Assembly (NCBI GenBank): GCA_018335935.1
Contig: JAGXRG010000001.1
Span: 1 to 64,000 of the forward strand
Length of the DNA: 64,000 nucleotides
Direction: 5' to 3'
Origin: Chitinophagaceae bacterium
Lineage (GTDB): Bacteria; Bacteroidota; Bacteroidia; Chitinophagales; Chitinophagaceae
Shown here: positions 46,898-55,741 of the stretch, piece by piece
Numbering within the stretch: position 1 is the first letter of the stretch
Layout: every line of letters begins with the position of its first letter
Notes under the pieces: model-generated
What the model was told of the DNA's origin: nothing
The model's input: the letters and a program-made list of their open reading frames with translations, nothing else
Database searches by the model: none
Made by a program: the position numbers and the translations under genes

Positions 46898-47050
46898 AAT
46901 GATAATTGTAAATTGTTAATTATAAATTGTAAATTCAATTCTCTTTTTTTTACTACTTACTACTTACTACTTACTACTTACTACTTACTACTTACTACTT
47001 ACTACTTACTACTTACTACTTACTACTTACTAACTACTAACTACTAGCTC
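46898..47050. repeat. Long heptamer array filling the gap before the TolB-like stop
   Basis: The whole 153-base gap keeps a seven-base phase: aatgata, attgtaa, attgtta, attataa, attgtaa, attcaat, then about eleven perfect tactact copies and taactac twice, ending at the TolB-like stop codon. Read on the minus strand the perfect unit is gtagtaa, the same heptamer as after topA. A recent slippage expansion is likely. Confidence 0.85.
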
Positions 47051-48148
47051 CTACTCCACCCAATCAGCAATAAAAACATTTGTATCTCTAGTTCCTCCAT
47101 TATTTCTATTACTTGAGAATACAATTTTTTTACCATCCGGACTAAACATAGGAAAAGCATCAAAACCCTTGTCTCTACTAATTTTTTCTAAGCCATTTCC
47201 ATTAATATCAGTTAAGTACATATTAAAAGGAAATCCCCTTTTGTACTCATGATTGCTGCAGAAGATGATGTGTTTGCTATCGGGAGTAAAATTAGGAGCC
47301 CAATTTGCATTGCCTAAATTAGTAATTTGCTTTGCATTAGAACCATCAGCATCTGCAACCCAAACTTCCATTTTAGTGGGAGCCACTAAGCCTTCTTGTA
47401 ACAATTCTTTATACTCTTTTATTTCTGCTTCAGTTTTTGGTCTGCTTGCACGCCAAACAATTTTCTTTCCATCAGGGCTAAACCAAGCTCCACCATCATA
47501 ACCTAATTCAGAAGTAATTCTAGTAACTTTTTCTGTTTCTAGATCCATTATGTATAAATCCAAATCTCCGTCTCGAGTAGAGCAAAAAATCATTTTTTTA
47601 CCATCAGGAGAAAGTGTTGCTTCTGCATCATAACCTTTATGATCGGTTAATTGTTTCACTACTTTTCCGTTTAAATCTGCCATAAATATGTCGTATGTAT
47701 CATAAACTGGCCAAATGTATTTATTGCCATATTTTGCTCTATCTACATTTGGTGGACAATTATCACCACCTAAATGAGTACTGGCATAAATAATATGTTT
47801 ACCATCTTTCATAAAATAAGCACAAGTTGTTCTACCTTTTCCAGTACTTACTAATTTATAATCAAACTCTTTATTTTTCGAAGTTGGAATTTTTCCCAAA
47901 AACATTTGATCACATTCGATGCCTTCTTTAGGATTTGTTCTTTGAAAAATTAAACTTTTACCATCGTAACTCCAATACGCTTCTGCGTTATCTCCACCAA
48001 AAGTTAATTGCCTAATATTTTTGAAGTGAGTTTCATTGGCATAATGAAGTGAATCTATGGATTGTGATGGTCTTTCTTGTGCACGAACTTGAACACAAGT
48101 AAATAAAATAAAAATAACTAGTAATGATAGTTTAATAAAATTTTTCAT
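47051..48148 (-). CDS. TolB-like PD40 beta-propeller protein
   Basis: A 365-residue exported protein (signal peptide ending at VRAQ) with several PD40-type WD repeats, each with the FSPDGKKIVF or LSPDGKKMIF pattern. This resembles TolB or the propeller of DPP-like proteins without the peptidase domain. A role in binding at the cell envelope is inferred. The ATG at 48148 is preferred, and it lies five bases past a TATTTTTG -7 element, so its mRNA is probably nearly leaderless. Confidence 0.85.
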   Translation of the reverse strand: MKNFIKLSLLVIFILFTCVQVRAQERPSQSIDSLHYANETHFKNIRQLTFGGDNAEAYWSYDGKSLIFQRTNPKEGIECDQMFLGKIPTSKNKEFDYKLVSTGKGRTTCAYFMKDGKHIIYASTHLGGDNCPPNVDRAKYGNKYIWPVYDTYDIFMADLNGKVVKQLTDHKGYDAEATLSPDGKKMIFCSTRDGDLDLYIMDLETEKVTRITSELGYDGGAWFSPDGKKIVWRASRPKTEAEIKEYKELLQEGLVAPTKMEVWVADADGSNAKQITNLGNANWAPNFTPDSKHIIFCSNHEYKRGFPFNMYLTDINGNGLEKISRDKGFDAFPMFSPDGKKIVFSSNRNNGGTRDTNVFIADWVE

Positions 48149-48152
48149 CTTG

Positions 48153-48160
48153 CAAAAATA
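48153..48160 (-). promoter_or_regulatory. TolB-like gene -7 element, TATTTTTG abutting the start
   Basis: TATTTTTGCAAGATG on the minus strand, with G-to-ATG spacing of five bases, matches the dapD and gltX arrangement. Confidence 0.5.
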
Positions 48161-48224
48161 CAATTTGCACTTAGCCTTTTATCATAGAATTGTAATATTC
48201 TGAACTGATTTTCATCATTACTCT

Positions 48225-48259
48225 AAAATAAAAAGCAAAAGGCTTCAAAAATTGAAGCC
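48225..48259 (-). terminator. Orphan terminator-like hairpin
   Basis: The stem ggcttca-aaaat-tgaagcc has a T-rich tail only on the minus strand (from the A-rich run at 48225-48240). No minus-strand gene is visible upstream of it, so it may end a small RNA or insulate the TolB-like gene from read-through. Confidence 0.55.
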
Positions 48260-48310
48260 AATTGCATGTTGAGAAAGGTAGAAGTTTAAGCTAATGTAGT
48301 GTTCAGCAAA

Positions 48311-48338
48311 CCTGCCTGCTAGGATTTAAACAGGCAGG
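48311..48338. repeat. CCTGCCTG/CAGGCAGG inverted repeat
   Basis: Eight-base GC-rich arms (48311-48318 and 48331-48338) with a 12-base AT-rich loop lie in an otherwise AT-rich gap. It resembles REP-type palindromes. Confidence 0.6.
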
Positions 48339-48476
48339 ATTTCTTGTAAAGAAACACAACTGAGGTTTTTCAATTATTATTAATTTTCAAAAGATCTGAG
48401 TAATACCAAACGCGATTTTAAACTCATTTGATAGCACAAATCTGAAACATAATTTTCTTTCAAACAAGAGTAGAAT

Positions 48477-48527
48477 TACGCAATTTTTATACGTAATTCT
48501 ACGCAATATTTTACGTAGTTTTACGCA
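48477..48527 (+). promoter_or_regulatory. Five-copy TACGYA hexamer array, likely operator
   Basis: TACGCA or TACGTA hexamers start at 48477, 48490, 48500, 48512 and 48522, spaced 10-13 bases (about one helix turn), 50 bases upstream of the small gene that leads the kinase/regulator operon. The even helical spacing suggests a row of protein-binding sites. Confidence 0.6.
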
Positions 48528-48576
48528 AGTTTAGTATTCAATTTTTGACTTATTTTACTCATTAATAATATATTTT

Positions 48577-48882
48577 ATGCCATTAAGTACAAATCCACAC
48601 GTTATCAGTCTACAAGAAGCTGACGATCTGATCAATAAATTTGCTGCAAACAAAGAAGCAATTCTTAATGGCGAATTTCAAGGTCAATCTATTTTTTATG
48701 ATAGTGGTTCTTTTGATAAAGAATCTATTGATCTTTTATTAGCAAGCTATCCAAGAAACACAGGTCTCAGAATTTATTTAGGTATGGATGATGAGAACAA
48801 AATTAAATATGTGCTCAAACTAAAAGATGAAAATGGTAATGATGTTAATGATGTTATTTTAGAAAGAAGTTTAATACCATAA
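48577..48882 (+). CDS. Small soluble protein of unknown function
   Basis: A 101-residue acidic protein (MPLSTNPHVISLQEADDLINKF...) with no recognised domain. It opens the operon that contains the membrane protein and two-component system, 10 bases before the next gene, and lies downstream of a repeated-hexamer array. A regulatory or partner role is a guess from position. Confidence 0.6.
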   Translation: MPLSTNPHVISLQEADDLINKFAANKEAILNGEFQGQSIFYDSGSFDKESIDLLLASYPRNTGLRIYLGMDDENKIKYVLKLKDENGNDVNDVILERSLIP

Positions 48883-48892
48883 ATTAATAAGA

Positions 48893-49522
48893 ATGTTTTG
48901 GTATTTTTCAGCTTTAAGTTGTGTTTTACCTGCTCTATTAGGTTTTATTTATAAGAGCAGATTTAGTAAATCTTACTACCCACTTGTGTATGTTCTTATA
49001 CTAGCTTTTTTTACTGAACTATTAGCAATCTTAAGCGAACTCATTGAAATACCTATTCTCAAAAGCAGTGCTTATAATGTTTATATTATTGTAAGCTATG
49101 CCTTATTTCTTTATTTTTTTGTACTCTTAAAAGTTTATCAAAAAAATATTGCTGCCACTTTTTTTTTGATAGTTGTCCTTTCAAATATTATTGAACTTAT
49201 GATAATTCCACGAGGAAATATTATGATGTTTACATCAATATTTGAGTCCATAGTAATTACAATGGGTTGTCTTAAAATTATATCACAAGAAATTTTTACA
49301 AAAGGATTGTTATATCATAGCTTTCTTTCTATAGTAGCTTTTAGTACAATAGTGCTGAGCTTATTCGATATTTTTAATTCCATAATTGGATACATTGTTA
49401 CACTTCCCTATACACTTAAGTATAATATTTCTATAATTTACAAAACTGTAAATGCACTTTATTACCTAGTTTTAACTTTCGCTTTTTATAGATTAATATG
49501 GAAGAACAAGTTATCACAATAG
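48893..49522 (+). CDS. Polytopic membrane protein next to the sensor kinase
   Basis: A 209-residue protein with about seven hydrophobic segments and few charged residues between them. It has no catalytic motif. It overlaps the kinase start by 25 bases, so the two are translated together. As the kinase has only one helix and no sensor domain, this protein may be the sensing unit. That is inference from the arrangement. Confidence 0.6.
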   Translation: MFWYFSALSCVLPALLGFIYKSRFSKSYYPLVYVLILAFFTELLAILSELIEIPILKSSAYNVYIIVSYALFLYFFVLLKVYQKNIAATFFLIVVLSNIIELMIIPRGNIMMFTSIFESIVITMGCLKIISQEIFTKGLLYHSFLSIVAFSTIVLSLFDIFNSIIGYIVTLPYTLKYNISIIYKTVNALYYLVLTFAFYRLIWKNKLSQ

Positions 49523-50256
49523 CACTTTTATCATCACTTTTATTAGTAATTGTTATTGCTTCATTTTATTATTTTGTGAACAAGCAACATAAAAAAATAA
49601 TTGAATGGCAAGAAGCAAGGGTTAATGCCGAGATAGTAACGCTTGAAAGTGAAAGAAAAAAAATAGCTACAGATTTACATGATGATATTGGTCCGCTTTT
49701 AAGCAGTATTAAAATGCAGCTATCTGTTATAGATACAAATGATGAAACAGATTTTAATATAATTACAAAATCAAAATCCCAAATTGATGAAGTAATTACC
49801 AAATTTAGAATTATAGCAACTAATTTATTGCCCAATTCACTATTAAGAGACGGATTAAATACCGCCATTAAAAATTTTATTGAAAGAGTGAATCATACCT
49901 CACTAAAAATAAAATTTGAGAGCAATGCAAATAGTTTAAATGAACATTTTCAGGTAAACATTTATAGAATAATTCAAGAGATTATTCATAATACCATTAA
50001 ACATGCAAAAGCAAATTTTTTAACTATAACCATTCTTCAAAAAAAAGATTCCATAATCATAAACACTACTGATGATGGAATAGGATTTATATTTCAAAAT
50101 ATTGCTGACATTAAAACTATTGGTATGCTTAGTTTACAAAGCAGGGTATCTTTATTAAATGGGAAATTGAATATAGAAAGTGAGTTGGGTAAAGGAACAA
50201 AATTCATAATTCATTTACCACTAACAGATTTAATCAATACTAATGGAAAAAATTAA
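49498..50256 (+). CDS. HisKA_3-type sensor histidine kinase
   Basis: A 252-residue kinase. One transmembrane helix (residues about 7-26) is followed by a short coiled coil, the phosphoacceptor H61 in ATDLHDDIGPLLSS, and the catalytic HATPase domain with EIIHNTIKHAKA (N box) and DDGIGF (G1). No extracellular sensor domain is present. Paired with the NarL-type regulator gene that overlaps it by 14 bases, it forms a two-component system; the signal probably comes from the adjacent membrane protein. Confidence 0.9.
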   Translation: MEEQVITIALLSSLLLVIVIASFYYFVNKQHKKIIEWQEARVNAEIVTLESERKKIATDLHDDIGPLLSSIKMQLSVIDTNDETDFNIITKSKSQIDEVITKFRIIATNLLPNSLLRDGLNTAIKNFIERVNHTSLKIKFESNANSLNEHFQVNIYRIIQEIIHNTIKHAKANFLTITILQKKDSIIINTTDDGIGFIFQNIADIKTIGMLSLQSRVSLLNGKLNIESELGKGTKFIIHLPLTDLINTNGKN

Positions 50257-50908
50257 TATTGTTATTGCTGATGATCATGAAATATATCGTGATGGGCTTA
50301 AACTTATGTTTCAAAAACAAAAAGAAATTAAAGTAATTGGAGAAGTTGATAATGGACAAGATTTAGTTGCCATAGCACAAAAACTTCAACCAGATGTTAT
50401 ATTAACAGATATTAAAATGCCTATTTTAAATGGAATTGAATCAACACTAAAAATTGTATCATCAAATCATAATATTGGCATTATAGCTTTAAGTATGTAT
50501 GATGATAATGATCTTATAGTAGAAATGCTCGAAGCTGGGGCAAAAGGTTATTTGCAAAAAAATGCTAATAAAGAGCAAATTATAGATGCAATAAAGACTG
50601 TAGCTTTAGGGCAAGTATATTACTGCAATAGCACCAGTGAAAGTTTAACCAAATTAATATACAAAAGCAAAATATTTAATCCTTACTTAAATAAAAAAGT
50701 TATAGAGTTTACTGATCGAGAGTTAGAAGTTATAACATTAATATGCAAAGAATATTCAACCAAACAAATTGCTGAAAAATTTTTTTTAAGTTTAAGAACT
50801 ATAGAAGGTATTAAATTAAAAATTCAAGAAAAAATAAATGCTTCAAATACTACTGGTATTGTAATATATGCTGTAAAAAATGGCTTGGTTGATTTAGAAA
50901 GCATTTAA
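50243..50908 (+). CDS. NarL/LuxR-type response regulator
   Basis: A 221-residue regulator. The receiver domain has the acidic pocket D10, D11 and the phosphorylated D56 (ILTDIKMP). The C-terminal LuxR-type helix-turn-helix is FTDRELEVITLICKEYSTKQIAEKFFLSLRTIEGIKLKI. It overlaps the upstream kinase gene, which is the usual coupling. A likely target is the repeated TACGYA array upstream of its own operon, though no binding data are available. Confidence 0.92.
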   Translation: MEKINIVIADDHEIYRDGLKLMFQKQKEIKVIGEVDNGQDLVAIAQKLQPDVILTDIKMPILNGIESTLKIVSSNHNIGIIALSMYDDNDLIVEMLEAGAKGYLQKNANKEQIIDAIKTVALGQVYYCNSTSESLTKLIYKSKIFNPYLNKKVIEFTDRELEVITLICKEYSTKQIAEKFFLSLRTIEGIKLKIQEKINASNTTGIVIYAVKNGLVDLESI

Positions 50909-50938
50909 ATGCAAATTGTATTCAGGGTTTATAAAATA

Positions 50939-50968
50939 GAAAAAGGTTTCAATTGCTTGAAACCTTTA
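50939..50968 (-). terminator. Terminator downstream of tRNA-Val
   Basis: The stem aaaggtttcaa-ttgc-ttgaaaccttt, followed by a TTTTT run on the minus strand, ends the tRNA transcript and could also block read-through from the regulator gene on the plus strand. Confidence 0.75.
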
Positions 50969-50979
50969 CTATCATTGAG

Positions 50980-51054
50980 TGGGAGTTGACGGGGTCGAAC
51001 CGCCGACCCTCTGCTTGTAAGGCAGATGCTCTAAACCAACTGAGCTAAACTCCC
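50980..51054 (-). tRNA. tRNA-Val (anticodon UAC)
   Basis: The minus strand folds into a full cloverleaf: acceptor GGGAGTT with AACTCCC, D arm GCTC-...-GAGC, anticodon stem TCTGC with GCAGA and loop CTTACAA, T arm GGCGG-TTCGACC-CCGTC. The anticodon TAC (UAC) reads valine GUA codons. The 3' CCA is not encoded. Its own consensus promoter lies just upstream. Confidence 0.95.
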
Positions 51055-51073
51055 TTTTCCCGTTTTGGGAGTG

Positions 51074-51104
51074 CAAAAATAGGGGCTCATTTATATTTTC
51101 CAAA
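51074..51104 (-). promoter_or_regulatory. tRNA-Val promoter TTTG-N19-TATTTTTG
   Basis: The minus strand has TTTG (51101-51104), exactly 19 bases, then TATTTTTG (51074-51081). This is a full match to the Bacteroidota consensus and has the same spacing as the rpsJ promoter. The expected start lies about 15 bases before the mature tRNA. Confidence 0.85.
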
Positions 51105-51149
51105 AAAACTAACAATTATATTTTAGAAACTTTATTGAGTTTCACACTG

Positions 51150-52394
51150 CTAACTTCTAATTGCCTCTACAGGATTCATTTTTGCTGCAATAGATGCAGG
51201 AACAATTCCTGCAACTAATCCAATAATTACACAAATACTAACTGCTAAAAACAAAATACTTGGAGCTATAATTAAAGGAAATGGCATAAATGAGCTCATG
51301 GCTAAAATTAATAAGTAAACCATACTTACTCCTAATATTCCTCCTATGATACACAAAAAAGCACTTTCTAATAAAAACTCAGTTAATATAGTTCTACGCT
51401 TAGCTCCTATTGCTTTTTTTAGTCCTATTTGACTTGTTCTTTCTCTTACAGTTACAAACATAATATTTGCAACTCCAAAGCCTCCTACCAGTAAACTCAA
51501 TCCTGCAATAAACCATCCTCCTAAATTTACAGAGCCAAAAACTTTTGTTACTTCTTCTCCAAGTTGATTAATATCATTCAGTGCAAAATCATCTTCTTCC
51601 TTAGGACTTAATCTATGTAATTGTCTCATTACACCTCTTAATTCATCAGACAAAGCAACAGAAGCAACATTTTCTTTTCCTTGAACCATGATTACAGGAT
51701 TACAAAACCTTACATTATATACTGAAGCAAAATATCTGTAAGCAAATAAAAAAGCATGATCATAATCAAATCCATCTAAAATACTTTTACCTTGTTTTTC
51801 TATAACCCCAATAATATAAGTGGCTTTTCCATTAATATTAATGGTTTTGCCCACAGCTCTTTGTGCACTACCTAAAAGCATTGTAGCATACTCGTGCCCA
51901 ATAACTGCAACTGAGGTTCCTCGCTCAAAATCCATTTCTGAAAAATATCTGCCTTGGTCTATTACTATATTTTGTATTTTATTAAAATCTTCTGTAATAC
52001 AATAAATAGATGCACTATTTAAAACTTTATCTTCGAATATTGCATTTGAACTTGTTTGTGCATATAAGCAAACATTACTGGCTAAAGAACTCTTTTGTTT
52101 TATAAATGACATTTCAGCATACTTAGGCTCTGGACGTTTAATATATTTCCACCAAGGATATTCTGGCCCACCACTATATTGCCATTTATCAATATAAATT
52201 GTATTGCTGCCAAACGATTTTAAATCAGACTTTATCTTACCCTCCAAACTATTAATTGTGGCTAATATGCTAATAATACAAAATATACCAAATGCTATTC
52301 CTAATAAAGAAAGTGCACTTCTTAATTTATTATTTCGCAACTCTTGAAGAGCCATCTTAAAACTATTCCATAATATTCTATATAACTTTAGCAT
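51150..52394 (-). CDS. MacB/FtsX-type ABC transporter permease
   Basis: A 414-residue membrane protein. It has an N-terminal helix (LLGIAFGIFCIISILATI), a large periplasmic MacB-type domain (residues about 45-270) and three C-terminal helices with the FtsX core (GAKRRTILTEFLLESAFLCIIGG). These proteins export substrates from the periplasm or transmit mechanical force. The ATPase and membrane-fusion partners are not adjacent here, so the complex composition is unknown. Confidence 0.88.
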   Translation of the reverse strand: MLKLYRILWNSFKMALQELRNNKLRSALSLLGIAFGIFCIISILATINSLEGKIKSDLKSFGSNTIYIDKWQYSGGPEYPWWKYIKRPEPKYAEMSFIKQKSSLASNVCLYAQTSSNAIFEDKVLNSASIYCITEDFNKIQNIVIDQGRYFSEMDFERGTSVAVIGHEYATMLLGSAQRAVGKTININGKATYIIGVIEKQGKSILDGFDYDHAFLFAYRYFASVYNVRFCNPVIMVQGKENVASVALSDELRGVMRQLHRLSPKEEDDFALNDINQLGEEVTKVFGSVNLGGWFIAGLSLLVGGFGVANIMFVTVRERTSQIGLKKAIGAKRRTILTEFLLESAFLCIIGGILGVSMVYLLILAMSSFMPFPLIIAPSILFLAVSICVIIGLVAGIVPASIAAKMNPVEAIRS

Positions 52395-52454
52395 GTTTCA
52401 AAAGTAAGCTTGAAGTATAACTTAAAAAACTTTACCTGTAAAATTGTGATGAAC

Positions 52455-52485
52455 AGTAAAATAGTTCCATAAAAAGTAAAATAGT
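52455..52485. repeat. Pair of AGTAAAATAGT direct repeats upstream of sdhC
   Basis: Two identical 11-base copies, at 52455-52465 and 52475-52485, are offset by 20 bases, close to two helix turns. They lie 40-70 bases upstream of the sdhC -7 element, where an activator or repressor could bind. Confidence 0.45.
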
Positions 52486-52521
52486 AACTTTTAAAAATTA
52501 TTTTATCTAAACTTACAACGT

Positions 52522-52529
52522 TATTTTTG
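52522..52529 (+). promoter_or_regulatory. sdhC -7 element TATTTTTG
   Basis: TATTTTTG lies 28 bases upstream of the sdhC ATG. No clear TTTG at the -33 distance. It should drive the sdhCAB operon. Confidence 0.5.
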
Positions 52530-52556
52530 CAATATTCAAAACCACAACTTTGTTAT

Positions 52557-53240
52557 ATGACTTGGAAACAGATGTTTACTTCTTCAGTTGGTAAGAAATT
52601 AGTAATGGGCTTTACTGGTATTTTCTTGATTTTATTTTTAATTGTACACGTTGGTTTAAACGCCTGCATTTGGGCTAATGATGGAGGTGAAATGTTTAAT
52701 AAAGCTGCTCATTTTATGGGCTCTAATTTAATTCCTAGAATTCTTGAAATAGGCTTATTTGTTGGCTTTATTTTACACATTGTTCAAGGGTATATGCTAA
52801 CTCTTCAGAATAATAAAGCAAGATCTGTAGGTTATGCAGTAAACTACAAAGATGGAAGCAAATGGTATAGCAGAAGCATGGCTTTATTAGGAAGTATAAT
52901 TCTCATTTTTCTTATTATACATCTTTCACATTTCTGGATTCCTAACAGAATGCAACAAGGATTAACTTTAGGAAACGAAAAAGATTTGTATGCTTTAATG
53001 AAAGAAACATTTTCTGGTAACGACTCTAGAACATTAATTACAATTGTAGTTTATATTTTAGGTTGTGCAGCTTTGGGATATCACTTAGCACATGGATTTC
53101 AAAGTGCTTTTAAAACTTTAGGTATTCATAATAAAAAATATTTTCAAATGTTAGCTGCAATTGGCTTTATTTTTTCAATTGTTGTTTGTTTAGCATTTGC
53201 TTTAATGCCACTTAGTTTTCATTTTGGTTGGATTAATTAA
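52557..53240 (+). CDS. sdhC: Succinate dehydrogenase cytochrome b subunit
   Basis: The membrane anchor of succinate dehydrogenase or fumarate reductase. The 227-residue protein has about five hydrophobic segments and histidines at membrane edges, for example LIVHVGLNAC, HIVQGYML and HLSHFWIP, as in Wolinella-type di-heme cytochrome b. I chose the ATG at 52557 (MTWKQMF), because the upstream TTG falls in the promoter element. It is first in the sdhCAB operon. Confidence 0.9.
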   Translation: MTWKQMFTSSVGKKLVMGFTGIFLILFLIVHVGLNACIWANDGGEMFNKAAHFMGSNLIPRILEIGLFVGFILHIVQGYMLTLQNNKARSVGYAVNYKDGSKWYSRSMALLGSIILIFLIIHLSHFWIPNRMQQGLTLGNEKDLYALMKETFSGNDSRTLITIVVYILGCAALGYHLAHGFQSAFKTLGIHNKKYFQMLAAIGFIFSIVVCLAFALMPLSFHFGWIN

Positions 53241-53250
53241 ACAATTAGTG

Positions 53251-53324
53251 AATTTGACAATTCGACAATTGCTGTCAATTCACTTATTTATTAAACAATT
53301 GTCGAATTGCCGAATTGTCAAATT
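53251..53324. repeat. Octamer-based inverted repeat between sdhC and sdhA
   Basis: Units of AATTTGAC, AATTCGAC and AATTGTCG, AATTGCCG, AATTGTCA form a near-perfect inverted repeat: the left arm 53251-53270 and the right arm 53296-53324 are complementary apart from one extra octamer on the right. It should fold into a long hairpin in the mRNA. The units match the array flanking the S23-like gene. Confidence 0.75.
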
Positions 53325-53332
53325 ACTTAATT

Positions 53333-55306
53333 ATGTTAGAAGCTAAAATACCTGCAGGAAAATTAGAAGACAAATGGACTGATTATAAAGGTCATTGCAA
53401 GTTAGTAAACCCTGCCAACAAAAGAAAATTAGAAGTTATTGTTGTTGGAACCGGATTAGCTGGAGCTAGTGCTGCTGCTAGCTTAGGTGAAATGGGATAT
53501 AAAGTAAAAGCATTTTGCTTTCAAGATTCTCCTCGAAGAGCACATAGCATTGCTGCCCAAGGTGGAATTAATGCAGCAAAAAATTATCAGAACGATGGTG
53601 ATAGTATTTTTAGATTATTCTATGATACCATTAAAGGTGGAGATTATCGTTCTCGTGAAGCCAACGTTCATCGTTTAGCAGAAGTTTCTGCAAATATTAT
53701 TGATCAATGTGTTGCACAAGGTGTTCCCTTTGCACGTGAATATGGTGGACTTTTAAGCAATAGAAGTTTTGGTGGAACTCAAGTACAACGTACATTCTAT
53801 GCTGCTGGTCAAACTGGTCAGCAATTATTAATAGGTGCCTATCAAGCCTTAGAACGTCAGGTTGCTTTAGGCAATGTAACCATGTATGCTCGACATGAAA
53901 TGTTAGATATTGTTAAGATAGATGATAAAGCTCGTGGTATAATTGCTCGTGATTTAGTGAGTGGAAAATTAGAACGTCATTTTGGACATGCAGTTTTATT
54001 ATGTACTGGAGGCTATGGTAATGTTTTTTACCTCTCTACAAATGCCATGGGCAGTAATGTAACAGCAGCTTGGAAAGCCCATAAACAAGGTGCTGCATTT
54101 GCAAATCCTTGCTTCACACAAATTCATCCAACTTGTATTCCAGTTAGTGGAGATCATCAATCTAAACTTACTTTAATGAGCGAAAGTTTAAGAAACGATG
54201 GTAGAATTTGGGTACCTAAAAAACAAGGTGATAATAGAAAATCTGTTGATATTCCAGAAGAAGAAAGAGATTATTATTTAGAGAGAAGATATCCTGCTTT
54301 TGGAAACCTTGTACCTAGAGATGTGGCTTCAAGAGCTGCAAAAGAAAGATGTGATGCAGGTTATGGTGTAGGTACTTCTAAACAAGCTGTATATCTAGAT
54401 TTTTCTGATGCCATTCAACGCTATGGAAGAGCAGAAGTTAGCAAAAGAAATTTAGGCGAGGTTAGTGCTGAAGAAGTTACTCGTTTAGGGAAAGAAGTGG
54501 TTAAAGAAAAGTATGGTAATTTATTCGATATGTACGAAAAAATTACAGGTGAAAATCCATACGAAGTGGCGATGAGAATTTATCCCGCTGTACATTATAC
54601 AATGGGTGGTTTATGGGTAGATTATGAATTAATGACGAATGTTAGAGGGTTATACGCTTTGGGTGAAGCCAACTTTAGTGATCATGGTGCCAACCGTTTA
54701 GGTGCAAGTGCTTTAATGCAAGGCTTAGCAGATGGATATTTTGTTATACCATATACTTTAGGTAATTTTTTAGCCGATGAAATTTATGCTAAATCCATCG
54801 AAACTAATCATCCTGCTTTTGAAGAAGCAGAACAAAAAGTGAATGATAGAATTCAAACTTTAATGAATATAAAGGGTACTCAATCTGTTGAAAGTTTTCA
54901 CAAACGTTTAGGTAAAATAATGTGGGATAAATGTGGCATGGCCCGTAATGCTGAAGGATTACAACAAGCCATTAAAGAAATTCAGCAATTAAAAAAAGAA
55001 TTTTGGAGCGATGTGAGAATTCCTGGATCTATAAATGAGTTTAATCCAGAATTGGATAAAGCAGGAAGAGTGGCTGATTTTATTGAGCTGGGTGAATTAA
55101 TGTGTTTAGATGCTTTAACGAGAGAAGAAAGTTGTGGTGGGCATTTTAGAGAAGAACATCAAACAGAAGAAGGTGAAGCTTTAAGACATGATGATAAATT
55201 TATGTACGTTTCTGCATGGCAAATGAAAGGCGAACATGAATGGGAATTGATTAAAGAAACATTGAATTATGATGTTATTAAACCAACACAAAGAAATTAT
55301 AAATAA
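53333..55306 (+). CDS. sdhA: Succinate dehydrogenase flavoprotein subunit
   Basis: The FAD-carrying catalytic subunit. An N-terminal FAD-binding motif [19 protein letters not shown], the flavin-linking histidine in [16 protein letters not shown], and the substrate-site stretch HPTCIPVSG are seen. The length, 657 residues, fits the Bacteroidota and Wolinella type rather than the 590-residue E. coli form. The start is the ATG at 53333; an upstream TTG would read through the octamer repeat. It is preceded by the octamer inverted repeat and followed by the S23-like gene. Confidence 0.96.
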   Translation: MLEAKIPAGKLEDKWTDYKGHCKLVNPANKRKLEVIVVGTGLAGASAAASLGEMGYKVKAFCFQDSPRRAHSIAAQGGINAAKNYQNDGDSIFRLFYDTIKGGDYRSREANVHRLAEVSANIIDQCVAQGVPFAREYGGLLSNRSFGGTQVQRTFYAAGQTGQQLLIGAYQALERQVALGNVTMYARHEMLDIVKIDDKARGIIARDLVSGKLERHFGHAVLLCTGGYGNVFYLSTNAMGSNVTAAWKAHKQGAAFANPCFTQIHPTCIPVSGDHQSKLTLMSESLRNDGRIWVPKKQGDNRKSVDIPEEERDYYLERRYPAFGNLVPRDVASRAAKERCDAGYGVGTSKQAVYLDFSDAIQRYGRAEVSKRNLGEVSAEEVTRLGKEVVKEKYGNLFDMYEKITGENPYEVAMRIYPAVHYTMGGLWVDYELMTNVRGLYALGEANFSDHGANRLGASALMQGLADGYFVIPYTLGNFLADEIYAKSIETNHPAFEEAEQKVNDRIQTLMNIKGTQSVESFHKRLGKIMWDKCGMARNAEGLQQAIKEIQQLKKEFWSDVRIPGSINEFNPELDKAGRVADFIELGELMCLDALTREESCGGHFREEHQTEEGEALRHDDKFMYVSAWQMKGEHEWELIKETLNYDVIKPTQRNYK

Positions 55307-55342
55307 TGATTCAATTTGGCAATTCGATAATTTGAAAATGCT

Positions 55343-55699
55343 ATGAATTATAATAAAGAAAATGTTGTTCTAAAAAAATCAATTGCGTTTTCTTTGGCTT
55401 TGATTGATTATGTTGAGTTGCTTGAAAACAATAAAAAATTTGTTATTGCAAATCAACTCATGAAAAGTGGAACATCAATTGGGGCAAACATTCATGAAGC
55501 ACAAAATGCAGAAAGTAAATTAGATTTTATTCATAAGTTTAAAATTGCAGCAAAAGAAATAGAGGAGACCAAATATTGGTTTACACTTTGTAGAGAATCA
55601 AAAAACTATCCTAATTGCAGTAACTTAATTGAACAATTAAAAGAAATTGAAAAAATAGTAACAAAAATTATAGTATCAAGTAAAACAATTCGACAATGA
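55343..55699 (+). CDS. S23/IVP-type four-helix-bundle protein
   Basis: A 118-residue alpha-helical protein of the 23S-rRNA intervening-sequence protein (S23) family: the pattern LKKSIAFSLALIDYVELLENNKKF, MKSGTSIGANIHEAQNAESKLDFIHKFKIAAKEIEETKYWF is typical. Related proteins occur in rRNA intervening sequences and as Avd-like partners of diversity-generating retroelements. Here it interrupts the sdhCAB operon. Its last codons (KTIRQ) are formed by an AATTCGAC octamer. Function in this context is unknown. Confidence 0.85.
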   Translation: MNYNKENVVLKKSIAFSLALIDYVELLENNKKFVIANQLMKSGTSIGANIHEAQNAESKLDFIHKFKIAAKEIEETKYWFTLCRESKNYPNCSNLIEQLKEIEKIVTKIIVSSKTIRQ

Positions 55700-55741
55700 G
55701 TTAATACTTCAATTCGAAAATAAATTCAAAATAATTTTTAA

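Noticed and set aside
46951..47030. CRISPR-like repeat
   Set aside because: Units are seven bases without spacers, and no cas genes are nearby.
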